From NCBI GenBank assembly GCA_963708545.1, contig CAVPUD010000083.1, forward strand, positions 1 to 29,682: 29,682 nt of DNA. The letters are read 5' to 3'. Positions within the stretch are counted from its first letter, which is position 1, and the number at the start of each line of letters is the position of its first letter. The position numbers and the translations under genes are program-made. The DNA is from Extensimonas sp963708545 (lineage in GTDB: Bacteria > Pseudomonadota > Gammaproteobacteria > Burkholderiales > Burkholderiaceae_C). Below are positions 14,748 to 22,987 of the stretch, piece after piece. Under the pieces are notes generated by a model. That model was given only the letters and a program-made list of their open reading frames with translations. It did no database searches and was not told the DNA's origin.

Positions 14748-15376
14748 CAGGCATGCCCCGCCTCGGCGGTGAGCATCCAGGCCTGCAGCCCTAACAGCGC
14801 CAGGGCGCGGTCGTAGCGCTCGGGCACGGGCGTATCGAACAGCACAGCCAGGTCGGCCTCCACGGTGAGCCAGGCGTTTTCACGCAGCTCGGACTCGAGC
14901 TGGCCCTCGCCCCAGGCGGAATAACCGAGCGTGATGAGCAGGCGCTGCGGGCCACTGCCGGTCGAAAGCGCCTCGAGCACGTCCTTGGACGTGGTCATCT
15001 CCAGGCCGCCGGGGATACGCAAGGTCGAGGCGTAGAGGGTTTCATCTTGCTCTTGCTCTTGCTCTTGCTCCTGCGCCCCCTCGACCGCGGACGTGTGCAC
15101 CACTTCGTGCAGCACGAAGCCGCGGTCCGTCTGCACCGGCCCGCCCTGCAGCACCGGCTGCATGGCCAGGTCGGCACGCTGCAGCGGCAGGTCGAGCTTG
15201 TCGAACAGCTGGCCCAGCGTGATGTCGCTCGCTTTGTTGATGATGAGCCCCAGCGTGCCGCGCTCGTTGTGCTCGCACACATACACGACGCTGCGCGCGA
15301 ACAGGGCGTCGCGCACGCCGGGCATGGCGATCAGGAAGTGGTGCGTCAGGTTCATGGGCGCGGGCTCGGCAGACAT
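14747..15376 (-). CDS. yqgE: YqgE/AlgH family protein (UPF0301)
   Basis: This 209-residue protein opens MSAEPAPMNLTHHFLIAMPG and carries the family hallmarks NERGTLGLIINK, VLQGGPVQTDRGFVLH and ITLGYSAWGEGQLESELRENAWL. The biochemical function of YqgE/AlgH is not settled. In Pseudomonas AlgH affects alginate and redox-related regulation. The start at 15376 was chosen because the conserved segment begins just after it; the ATG at 15355 (MNLTHH) is an alternative. It heads the leftward yqgE-ruvX-pyrR-pyrB-pyrC'-plsC cluster. A (Glu-Gln)4 stretch encoded by a hexanucleotide repeat lies in the variable loop after VHTSAVEGAQ. Confidence 0.94.
   Translation of the reverse strand: MSAEPAPMNLTHHFLIAMPGVRDALFARSVVYVCEHNERGTLGLIINKASDITLGQLFDKLDLPLQRADLAMQPVLQGGPVQTDRGFVLHEVVHTSAVEGAQEQEQEQEQDETLYASTLRIPGGLEMTTSKDVLEALSTGSGPQRLLITLGYSAWGEGQLESELRENAWLTVEADLAVLFDTPVPERYDRALALLGLQAWMLTAEAGHA
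15046..15069. repeat. Hexanucleotide tandem repeat (CTTGCT)4 inside yqgE
   Basis: Four perfect CTTGCT units lie at 15046-15069, followed by a diverged CCTGCG. On the coding strand they give alternating Glu and Gln. As the unit is two codons, copy-number change would alter length without shifting frame. Confidence 0.9.
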
Positions 15377-15521
15377 GCGGGCAATTCTACGGGCAAGCCA
15401 AAGCTGCAGTCGCGGAATACACGCAGGCCGTCTGCACCAGCGCTGCGACCCGGCCCACGCCGCGTTGCCAAGCGCCGCGCAGCAACGGCGGGAGCGGGAA
15501 AGCGGCCCACCTCTCAGCCTC

Positions 15522-16688
15522 TCAGCCGAGTTTGGAGCTCCCGCCCCCATCCTGCGGGCTGATCTGCAGTCCTTCGCCTCCTGGGGGCGCGCCGGCCGCA
15601 AGCCGTAGGCGCAGCGACATATCCGTGCGGTTGTCGGCATGGGCCAGGGCCTCTTCGGCAGTGATGACACCACGCAGATGGAGTTCGTACAAGGAATGGT
15701 CGAAGGTGTACATGCCGGGCTCGCCGCTGCGCTCGATCGCGGTCCTGAGTTCGTCGATCTGGCCTTTCTGGATCAGCTCGGCCACATAGGGCGACCACAG
15801 CATGACTTCGGTCGCGGGCACGAGCTGGCCCTGCACGCTTCTCACGAGCCGCTGCGCCACCACCGCACGCAAGCTCAGCGACAAGTCCATCAGCACCTGT
15901 CTGTGCGCGTCTTCTGGAAAGAAATTCAAGATCCGCTGCACGGCCTGGCGCGCGTTGCTGGCGTGCATGGTGGACACGCACAGATGCCCGGATTCGGCGT
16001 AGTGCAGTGCATGCTGCATGGTGCTGCGGTCGCGGATTTCGCCGATCATGATCACGTTCGGCGCCTCGCGCATGGCGTGGCGCAGGGCATCGTCGTACGA
16101 GCGCGTGTCCAGCCCGATTTCACGCTGGGTGACCAGCGATTTTTTGTGCCCGTGCAGGTATTCGATCGGGTCTTCGACGGTCAGGATGTGGCCCGTCGCG
16201 TTCTCGTTGCGGTAGTTGAGCATGGCCGCCAGCGAGGTGGTTTTGCCGGAGCCGGCCGCGCCCACGGTGAGCACCAAGCCCGCTTGCAGGAACGCAAGCT
16301 GCTTGAACACTGCGGGCAAACCCAGCTCGTCGAGCGAGAGGAGCTGCGCGGTGACATGGCGCACCACCATGCCCACCTTGCCACGCTGCTGGTGCACGTT
16401 GACCCGGAACCGCCCCGACGCCCCCATCTGGAACGAAAGATCGCACTCCATGGTGGCCTCGAATTCGTCGATCTGCGCCTTGCGCATGATCGAGTAGGCC
16501 ATCGCACGAATGTCCTCGGCACCCAGCGGGGCCTGCGTGATGGGCGTGAAGTCTCCCTGGCGCTTGAGCGTGGGAGGCGCGCCGTCGAGCAAAAACAGGT
16601 CGGACGCACGCTCGCGCGCCATCAACGCAAGGTAAGACAGCAGGCGGCTGTCGCCCGGGAAGGTTCCTGGCTTGTTTGCGGAGTCCAT
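15522..16688 (-). CDS. pilU: PilU, type IV pilus retraction ATPase
   Basis: This 388-residue PilT/PilU family ATPase has Walker A GAAGSGKTTS near residues 143-152, EDPIEYLHGHKKSLVTQREIGLDT, Walker B VIMIGEIRD and the His box STMHASNA. The TGHI..VEDPIEY, MDLSLSLRAVVAQRLV and C-terminal LRLRLAAG features, and length over 380, fit PilU better than PilT (about 345). PilU acts with PilT at the cytoplasmic face of the pilus machine to power retraction. The start ATG at 16688 follows AAAGG at 6 bases. It is 36 bases downstream of chpA and probably co-transcribed. PilU normally lies beside PilT; here it closes the chemosensory cluster and no pilT is in the window. Confidence 0.92.
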   Translation of the reverse strand: MDSANKPGTFPGDSRLLSYLALMARERASDLFLLDGAPPTLKRQGDFTPITQAPLGAEDIRAMAYSIMRKAQIDEFEATMECDLSFQMGASGRFRVNVHQQRGKVGMVVRHVTAQLLSLDELGLPAVFKQLAFLQAGLVLTVGAAGSGKTTSLAAMLNYRNENATGHILTVEDPIEYLHGHKKSLVTQREIGLDTRSYDDALRHAMREAPNVIMIGEIRDRSTMQHALHYAESGHLCVSTMHASNARQAVQRILNFFPEDAHRQVLMDLSLSLRAVVAQRLVRSVQGQLVPATEVMLWSPYVAELIQKGQIDELRTAIERSGEPGMYTFDHSLYELHLRGVITAEEALAHADNRTDMSLRLRLAAGAPPGGEGLQISPQDGGGSSKLG

Positions 16689-16724
16689 GGTCGCCTTTTG
16701 TCGTGGAGTGGGAGTATCCCGTCG

Positions 16725-19700
16725 CTACGCCTGGACTACGGCCGCCTGCCGCGCGTAATGCGCGACCAGCCCCAACAGCTCATCGTCGGAATAGGGCTTG
16801 CCGAGGTAGTGGTTGGCACCCAGCTCGAGCGCGTGCTCGCGGTGTTTTTGCGCAATGCGCGAAGTGATCATGATCACCGGCAGGTCGTGCAACGCCCGGT
16901 CTGCACGGATGTTGCGCAGCAGGTCGAAGCCGTCCATGCGCGGCATTTCGATGTCGGACAACACCACCGCGGGGCGCTCCTGCTGCAGCCGCTCGAGCGC
17001 CTGCAGCCCGTCCGTCGCCAGTGCCACGCGGTAACCTTCGCGCTGCAAAAGACGCTGAGTGACGCGGCGCACGGTGATGGAGTCGTCCACCACGAGCACC
17101 AAGGGCACCTGGCTCGGCCCCAGCGCCACGGCCGGCGCCATCGGTGCGCCTGCCGTTGGCTCCGGCACGGCCTCGAGCACGGCCGGCAGCCCCGCACCGG
17201 CAGCGCGCACGCGCTCGCCATAGACGGTGGCCAGCGCCACGGGGTTGTAGATGAGCACCACCGCGCCCGAAGCGAGCAGCGACATGCCGGCAAGTCCCGG
17301 CAGGCGCGACAGCTGCGGCCCCAGTTGCTTGACCACGACTTCCTGGTTGCCCAGCACCTCGTCCACGTGCAACGCGATGCGCTGCGCCGCGCTGCGCACG
17401 ATGACCACCGGCCGGTTCTTGCCTACGGGCTCCTTGCTGCGCACCGAAGACTGCAGCAGCGCGCCCGCCCAGAAAAACGGCAGACGCTCTCCGCCCTCTT
17501 CGTAAAAACCGCTGCGATAGGCCTGCTCCAGGTCCGCAGCAGTGGCGCGCCGCACGATCTCCACGAGATTGGCGGGCATGCCCACCGTCAACTCGCCGGC
17601 ACGCAGCATGACCACCTGCGTTACCGCCGTGGTCAACGGCAGCACCAGCCGGAAGGCCGTCCCCTGGCCCGCCTCGGTGGAGGTTTCGATGCGTCCGCCA
17701 AGCGCATTGACCTCGGTGCGCACCACGTCCATGCCCACCCCCCGGCCCGCGATCCCCGTGACTTCTGCAGCCGTGGAAAAACCGGACTGGAGGATCAGGC
17801 TCGCAGCATCGGCTTCGCGCAGCTCGGCATCGGGCGCGAGCAAGCCCTGCGCAATGGCCTTGGCGCGGATGCGCGGCAGATCGAGGCCAGCGCCGTCGTC
17901 GCGGAACGTTATGGCCACGTCGTTGCCCTCATGGCGCACATCGACGGTGATGGTGCCTGCGGCGGGCTTGCCCTGGGCCTGGCGTTGCTCGGCGGGCTCG
18001 ATGCCGTGGGCCACGGCATTGCGCAGCAAGTGTTCGAACGCCGGCGCCATGCGCTCTAGCACGCCGCGGTCCAACTCGAACGATCCGCCCCGCAGCTCGA
18101 GCCGGACCTGCTTGCCCAGTTCCTTGCCCGCCTGGCGGACGACGGCATAGAGGCGCTCGGCAATCGCGTCGAACTCCACCATGCGCGTGCGCAGCAAGTC
18201 GCGCTGCAACTCCCGCGCCTGACGCGCCTGCGCGCTGAGCTCGTCCTCTGCCCCTTCGACGGCGCGCTGCAGATTGCGCTGCACCGTGGCGATGTCGTTG
18301 ACCGATTCGGCCATCATGCGCGTGAGCTCCTGCACGCGCGTGAAGCGGTCGAACTCCAGCGGGTCGAATCCGCTGGCCGAATCCTTGGCCTGCGCGAGCC
18401 TGGACTGCATCTGTGATTCGGCTTGCACCTCGATGTCGCGCAACTGCTGGCGCAAGCGTTCCAGATTGCCCGTCAGGTCTGCCAATGAACTGCGCAACTG
18501 CGCCACCTGCGCGTCCAGGCGCGCGCGGCTGATCACGACCTCGCCGGCCTGGTTGACCAGCCGGTCGAGCAACTGCGCACGCACACGCACCGACTGCGCG
18601 GCCTGCGCGCGCCCGATGACCAAGGGCGCCGGCCCCGGCAAAGACGCTGCCGGCAGCGCTGGCAGAGCTGTCGGCGCCGCCCGTGCAGCAGGAGTGGCGC
18701 CCTGTTCGACGACTTGCGTCTGCACCGACACTTGCGCACCGGGCTTGGCCTCGTCGGCAGCGGCGACCGCAGCCAACGGCGCATTCGCTTCCTGCTCTCC
18801 CCGCGCACACAAAGCATCGAAGTGCGCGCTCAGCGCATCGAAACGGCCGAGCAAGGGCTCGACTTGTTCGGCCTGCGGATGGTGCGCGTCCAGCTGTTCA
18901 ATCAGGGACTCGAGCCGGTGCGCCCTTGCGCCCAGGCGCATGGCCCCGGCCAGACGGGCGCTGCCCTTGAAGGTGTGCAAGACCCGCAGTGCGGCATTGC
19001 GCGCCTCCAGGTCGCTGGGGTGCGCGGCCCACTGGCGCAGCGCCGTACCGAGCCGCGGCAAGAGCTCTTGCGCCTCTTCCTCGAAGATCGGGAACAGGTC
19101 GGGGTCGATGGCGTCGCTCGCATCCGCCTCCTCATCGGCCTCTGCCGAAGCGGTCGTCGCGACGCCAGCATGGGGTGGCTCCACGCCCACCGTGGGCGCG
19201 AGCGTCTGCGGTGTTGCAGGCATAGGCGCAGGCGGACTTTCGGATGCCATTTCGCCTGGGGAAGCAGTCGTCTCGAGGAACTCCTCTGCCAGGTCCTGCA
19301 GCGGCATGGACCCACTGGACACCTCCTGCGCCAGGATGCCGTGCAGGTCTTCCAGCACCTGCGTGCTCGGCTCCTTCAGGAAACCGGCTGCGAATTGGTG
19401 CAGCAGGCGGCGAATATCCTGCGCCGCGGCCACAAATACCCGCGCCTGCTCGGGTGTGCCGCCAGGCTGCAGTTGCACATGCTGCAATGCATGCTCTAGC
19501 AGGCGGGCCATGTCCGACAAGGCCTGGAAACCCACGGTGGCAGAGGCGCCGGCCAGCGCGTGCGCCCTGGCCACCGCCATATCGGGCACGGGCGCGTGCA
19601 GCTCGAGCGACCAAGTCTGCAGACGATCTTCGAGCTCATGCGACCACTCGTCCGCCTCGTTGAGATAGACGTTGTACAGCGCGGCGCCAATACGCAGGTC

Positions 19701-22700
19701 GCCAATGACCTTGACCGCATCCTGGTCCTGCGCTGCGCTTTCCATGGGCGCCTCGGGAGGCGCCTCCATGCCGGAGGAGGACTCCTGCGGCGCGGACGGC
19801 GTGACCGAAGACGTTTCCGTTGACAGGTCGACGAGCACGTCCACGGACAGATCCGCCAGAAATTCTTCCAATTCCTTCTGTGCACCGCCTTCCTGGCGCG
19901 ACTCGACGGTCAGGACTGCCTGGGCCGCAGCGGGCAGCGGCTCCTCCATGCTGGGCGGTTGCGCGCCCGACAGTTCCGTGCCCCCCGCCTGCGCGGCCGC
20001 GGGCAGGGCGATTTCTGAGAGCGGAGTAAATTCCACCGTTGGCTCGGGTGCCAGCGGCCCGTCCGCAGCGGGCACCGCGGATGTTTCTGCCTGCGCAGCG
20101 GCAAACGCGGAAAAATCGACTTCTTCCACCTCTGCAGCAAACGGAATTTCCGCCATGGGCTCCTGCGGCAAAGCAGCGGGTGAACCTTCCGGAAACCCCG
20201 GCGCCGGCAACTCCAGCGCCGGCCATTCTTCGGCGCCGTGCGCTTCCTCGACGGCCCCCGCCTCCATAGTGGCAGCGCCCTCGGCAGCACAAGGAATCTC
20301 CGCCCCGGGCTCCTGTGGCGCGACCGCCGCCCCCGCCTGCTCTGCAGGCGCTTCTGGCACCACAGACGCGCCGGGCACCTCCTGCGGCACCTCCTGCGGC
20401 ACCTGCTGCAACGGCGACAAGTCGGCGACAGCCGCCATTGCGGCTCCAACAGACGGCAATTCCAGGGGCACCAAGGTGCCGTGCAAACGCATGGCATCGG
20501 CACTGGCGCGGAATGCCTGCGCCTGCCACGGCGCCGCCGCACCCGCAGCAATGTCGTCCGCCCATTGCCCCAATGCGCGCAAGGCATCCCCTGCCAACTC
20601 CAACAAGGCTGCGGGTATCGGCTTTTGCTCAGCGAGCCAGGCATTGAGCACCTGCTCCATGGACCAGGCCGCCTCGCCGAACTCGTTGAGCCCCACCATG
20701 CGCGAGCTGCCCTTGAGGGTGTGGAAGGCGCGCCGCAGTGTGGTCTGCTCGCTGAAATTGCCGGGCTCCTCCTGCAATGCGGCGGTGGCCGCGAGGCCCT
20801 GCGCCACGACCTCACGTGCCTCTTCCAGGAACACCTCGAGCAATTCTTCATCTTCCGCGTCAGGCGCCGATGGCGTGGCTTGCCCCAAAGTCGCAGCCCC
20901 GTGCGCGGTGGGCAAGGCCCGCGCCACCAGCTCTGCCGTTTCCACTTCTTTCGCCGACTCGGCTTGCGCTGAAACTGCCCCATCCTCTGGCACTGATTCG
21001 AGCACATCGCCGAGATCGCCTGGCATTTCCAACAGCGGCGCAAAATCGGTGGGCTCTTGGGCAGGCGCCTGCACCGGGAAGCGGGGTACCACGGGCGGCA
21101 AATCGGCCCCTGTGCGTGCCTGCATCGCAACCTGTGCCAAGGGTGCGTCGTCCGTGGCCCGCACCCGTGTTTTGCCCGTCAACATGCGCAGCTCGTCCTG
21201 CGCTTCGTCGTAAATGAAGAGCTTGCGCGCCAGATTGCGCTGGTAGCTCAGCATGTCGATCAGAAAACCCAGGGTGCCGAGGCTGTTGCCCAGTTTCTCA
21301 AAGTTTGGGGCCAGCTCCTCCTCGGGGATGGCCTGGGCCAGCAGACGTTCCACCACCTCGCGCATGCGCACCATGGACCGCACCGCCTGCTCCAGCCCCA
21401 GCACCGAAAGCACACCGCGCATTTGCGCCATTTGCCCTGGCACGGGCACCAGCACGCGGGTGTCCTGTGGCGTACGAAAAAACTGGTCCAGCGCTTTTTC
21501 CACCTCGGCCAAAGAAGCGCGCAGTTCGTTGACCACGCTGCCCATGGTTTGCTTGTCGCTGACGCTGCGGTACAGATCTTCTATCCAGGCCTCGAGCGGT
21601 TCGGGCTCTGCGCCGGCCAGCACCGTGCGCAGGCGTTCGGCGAGGCGCCCGAAGTGCGCCTCCATTTGCGCGCCATCGGCATCCAGCTCCTCGAAAGCCG
21701 CTTGCAGATACAAAATGGCGGTGGCCACTTCCATGGCCAGTGGGGCGGCCGGTGGCTCCCCGGTGCGCGCGGGGGCATCGACCGCCTGCGCCAAGGCCTG
21801 CGCCAGCTCTCCACTGCCGGGCAGCAGCTTGCGCAAGGAATCGCAGACCAGGCTGAATTGATCCACAGCCGGCTTGAGCTTGGCACGATCGCCGCCCGCC
21901 AATGCGGACCAGATTTCCGCGGCCGCCGCCATGCGCTTGCGCGCCTGGGCCAGCAAGCCCGGATCGAAGCGACCGAAACGCGCCACTTCATAACGCACCG
22001 GCTCGAACCGGTGCAAGCCAAACGTTTGCCGCATTGCGGTGAGCACGGGGAAGGTATCAGCACTTGCCGGCTTGGCTTGTGCGCAGAAGAAAAGCAAGTC
22101 CTGCAGCAGGCGATCGGCGACGCCACTGTCACCCTTTGCGAGCGTGGCGTACTGCATGAGCACGCGCGAGGCTACCCGCTTGACATAAACATCCGCGGGC
22201 AGCAAACCACCGGACAAGGCCTCGAAGAAGCCCGCACAGACTTTCCAGAAGGTGCGCACGCGGGTATCGGTCTGGGCCGCGGCAAAACCCAGGCAGAGGT
22301 CCCGCATGCTCTGCGCGGCGCCAGCATCGCCGGACTTGACGATCTGCAGCACGGCGGCATCGAGGCGGGCACGCGCCGCACTACCATAGGCCAAGGGTGC
22401 CACGGACAGAGAAACTTCCGGCTCGCGGATACGCCGCTCGGTGGGCCACAAGTCCGCAGGATGGACGCGCTCGGCGCCCGCCAGCGTCTGCACTTCACGG
22501 TATTGCGGAAACAAGGCCACGGGAGAAGCCTGCTTGCCCGCCAGCACATATTCGAGGTACTCGACCAGGGCAAAGCCTGCACGCTCGATGGTGGATATGG
22601 CTTCCCTGGTGCACAGCGCTGGCTGCTGCACGAATTTGTGTACCGCCGCTTCCATGGCGCGCAGCAGCAGCGCAGCGGGCGCCATGCCCACCATTTCGAG

Positions 22701-22934
22701 GGCGCCGCTGGCCTGGTGCAGCTGCTGGCGCGCGATACGCAAAGCGCCTGCATCCAGCGCTGCCAAGTCGGATTCCCGGACGTGTTCGGCTTCATGCACA
22801 AAGCGGCGCATCGTCTTGACGGCAGCGTCCAGAGACTTGCGCAATTCCTCCAGCACCCAGGCCAGGGGCCCTAGGTCGCGCTCTTGCTGGCTGGCCTCTG
22901 CCGCTGGCGCGTGGTTGACGTCGAGAGATGGCAT
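16725..22934 (-). CDS. chpA: ChpA/PilL-type hybrid chemosensory histidine kinase
   Basis: This CheA-like protein of 2069 residues controls type IV pilus function. From the N-terminus it has an Hpt-like bundle with LHQASGALEMVG (His73), a long helical FimL-like region to about 600, an Hpt with FHTLKGSSRMVG (His738), and an Ala/Glu/Pro-rich linker (about 830-1040). Then follow a domain with AHALAGASATVG (His1125) and an Hpt with LHTFKGSARLAG (His1320). The kinase part has N-box HLLRNAVAHGIE near 1636, DDGAGLD near 1680 and GRGVGMDVV near 1730. A CheW domain and a receiver with VDDS and SDIEMPRMDG (Asp1994) end it. The ATG at 22934 follows GGAG at 8 bases; an in-frame TTG at 22979 is the alternative. 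It lies 53 bases after pilJ. Confidence 0.95.
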   Translation of the reverse strand: MPSLDVNHAPAAEASQQERDLGPLAWVLEELRKSLDAAVKTMRRFVHEAEHVRESDLAALDAGALRIARQQLHQASGALEMVGMAPAALLLRAMEAAVHKFVQQPALCTREAISTIERAGFALVEYLEYVLAGKQASPVALFPQYREVQTLAGAERVHPADLWPTERRIREPEVSLSVAPLAYGSAARARLDAAVLQIVKSGDAGAAQSMRDLCLGFAAAQTDTRVRTFWKVCAGFFEALSGGLLPADVYVKRVASRVLMQYATLAKGDSGVADRLLQDLLFFCAQAKPASADTFPVLTAMRQTFGLHRFEPVRYEVARFGRFDPGLLAQARKRMAAAAEIWSALAGGDRAKLKPAVDQFSLVCDSLRKLLPGSGELAQALAQAVDAPARTGEPPAAPLAMEVATAILYLQAAFEELDADGAQMEAHFGRLAERLRTVLAGAEPEPLEAWIEDLYRSVSDKQTMGSVVNELRASLAEVEKALDQFFRTPQDTRVLVPVPGQMAQMRGVLSVLGLEQAVRSMVRMREVVERLLAQAIPEEELAPNFEKLGNSLGTLGFLIDMLSYQRNLARKLFIYDEAQDELRMLTGKTRVRATDDAPLAQVAMQARTGADLPPVVPRFPVQAPAQEPTDFAPLLEMPGDLGDVLESVPEDGAVSAQAESAKEVETAELVARALPTAHGAATLGQATPSAPDAEDEELLEVFLEEAREVVAQGLAATAALQEEPGNFSEQTTLRRAFHTLKGSSRMVGLNEFGEAAWSMEQVLNAWLAEQKPIPAALLELAGDALRALGQWADDIAAGAAAPWQAQAFRASADAMRLHGTLVPLELPSVGAAMAAVADLSPLQQVPQEVPQEVPGASVVPEAPAEQAGAAVAPQEPGAEIPCAAEGAATMEAGAVEEAHGAEEWPALELPAPGFPEGSPAALPQEPMAEIPFAAEVEEVDFSAFAAAQAETSAVPAADGPLAPEPTVEFTPLSEIALPAAAQAGGTELSGAQPPSMEEPLPAAAQAVLTVESRQEGGAQKELEEFLADLSVDVLVDLSTETSSVTPSAPQESSSGMEAPPEAPMESAAQDQDAVKVIGDLRIGAALYNVYLNEADEWSHELEDRLQTWSLELHAPVPDMAVARAHALAGASATVGFQALSDMARLLEHALQHVQLQPGGTPEQARVFVAAAQDIRRLLHQFAAGFLKEPSTQVLEDLHGILAQEVSSGSMPLQDLAEEFLETTASPGEMASESPPAPMPATPQTLAPTVGVEPPHAGVATTASAEADEEADASDAIDPDLFPIFEEEAQELLPRLGTALRQWAAHPSDLEARNAALRVLHTFKGSARLAGAMRLGARAHRLESLIEQLDAHHPQAEQVEPLLGRFDALSAHFDALCARGEQEANAPLAAVAAADEAKPGAQVSVQTQVVEQGATPAARAAPTALPALPAASLPGPAPLVIGRAQAAQSVRVRAQLLDRLVNQAGEVVISRARLDAQVAQLRSSLADLTGNLERLRQQLRDIEVQAESQMQSRLAQAKDSASGFDPLEFDRFTRVQELTRMMAESVNDIATVQRNLQRAVEGAEDELSAQARQARELQRDLLRTRMVEFDAIAERLYAVVRQAGKELGKQVRLELRGGSFELDRGVLERMAPAFEHLLRNAVAHGIEPAEQRQAQGKPAAGTITVDVRHEGNDVAITFRDDGAGLDLPRIRAKAIAQGLLAPDAELREADAASLILQSGFSTAAEVTGIAGRGVGMDVVRTEVNALGGRIETSTEAGQGTAFRLVLPLTTAVTQVVMLRAGELTVGMPANLVEIVRRATAADLEQAYRSGFYEEGGERLPFFWAGALLQSSVRSKEPVGKNRPVVIVRSAAQRIALHVDEVLGNQEVVVKQLGPQLSRLPGLAGMSLLASGAVVLIYNPVALATVYGERVRAAGAGLPAVLEAVPEPTAGAPMAPAVALGPSQVPLVLVVDDSITVRRVTQRLLQREGYRVALATDGLQALERLQQERPAVVLSDIEMPRMDGFDLLRNIRADRALHDLPVIMITSRIAQKHREHALELGANHYLGKPYSDDELLGLVAHYARQAAVVQA

Positions 22935-22987
22935 GGATTCGTCTCCGGCCGCGATGAGCCCCGCTGGTTGGTACGACAAAGACGAGC

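Noticed and set aside
15639..18059. An 806-residue open frame on the plus strand opposite pilU and chpA
   Set aside because: It is the antisense of well-supported genes in GC-rich DNA, is rich in His, Arg and Gln, and shows no domain. Similar shadows lie opposite flhA (4271-5662), flhB (5767-6969), chpA (18274-22874) and hemL (28163-29251).
20300..20420. Short imperfect repeats in chpA (for example QEVPQEVP)
   Set aside because: They are low-complexity Ala/Glu/Pro linker codons, not a CRISPR array or an independent repeat element.
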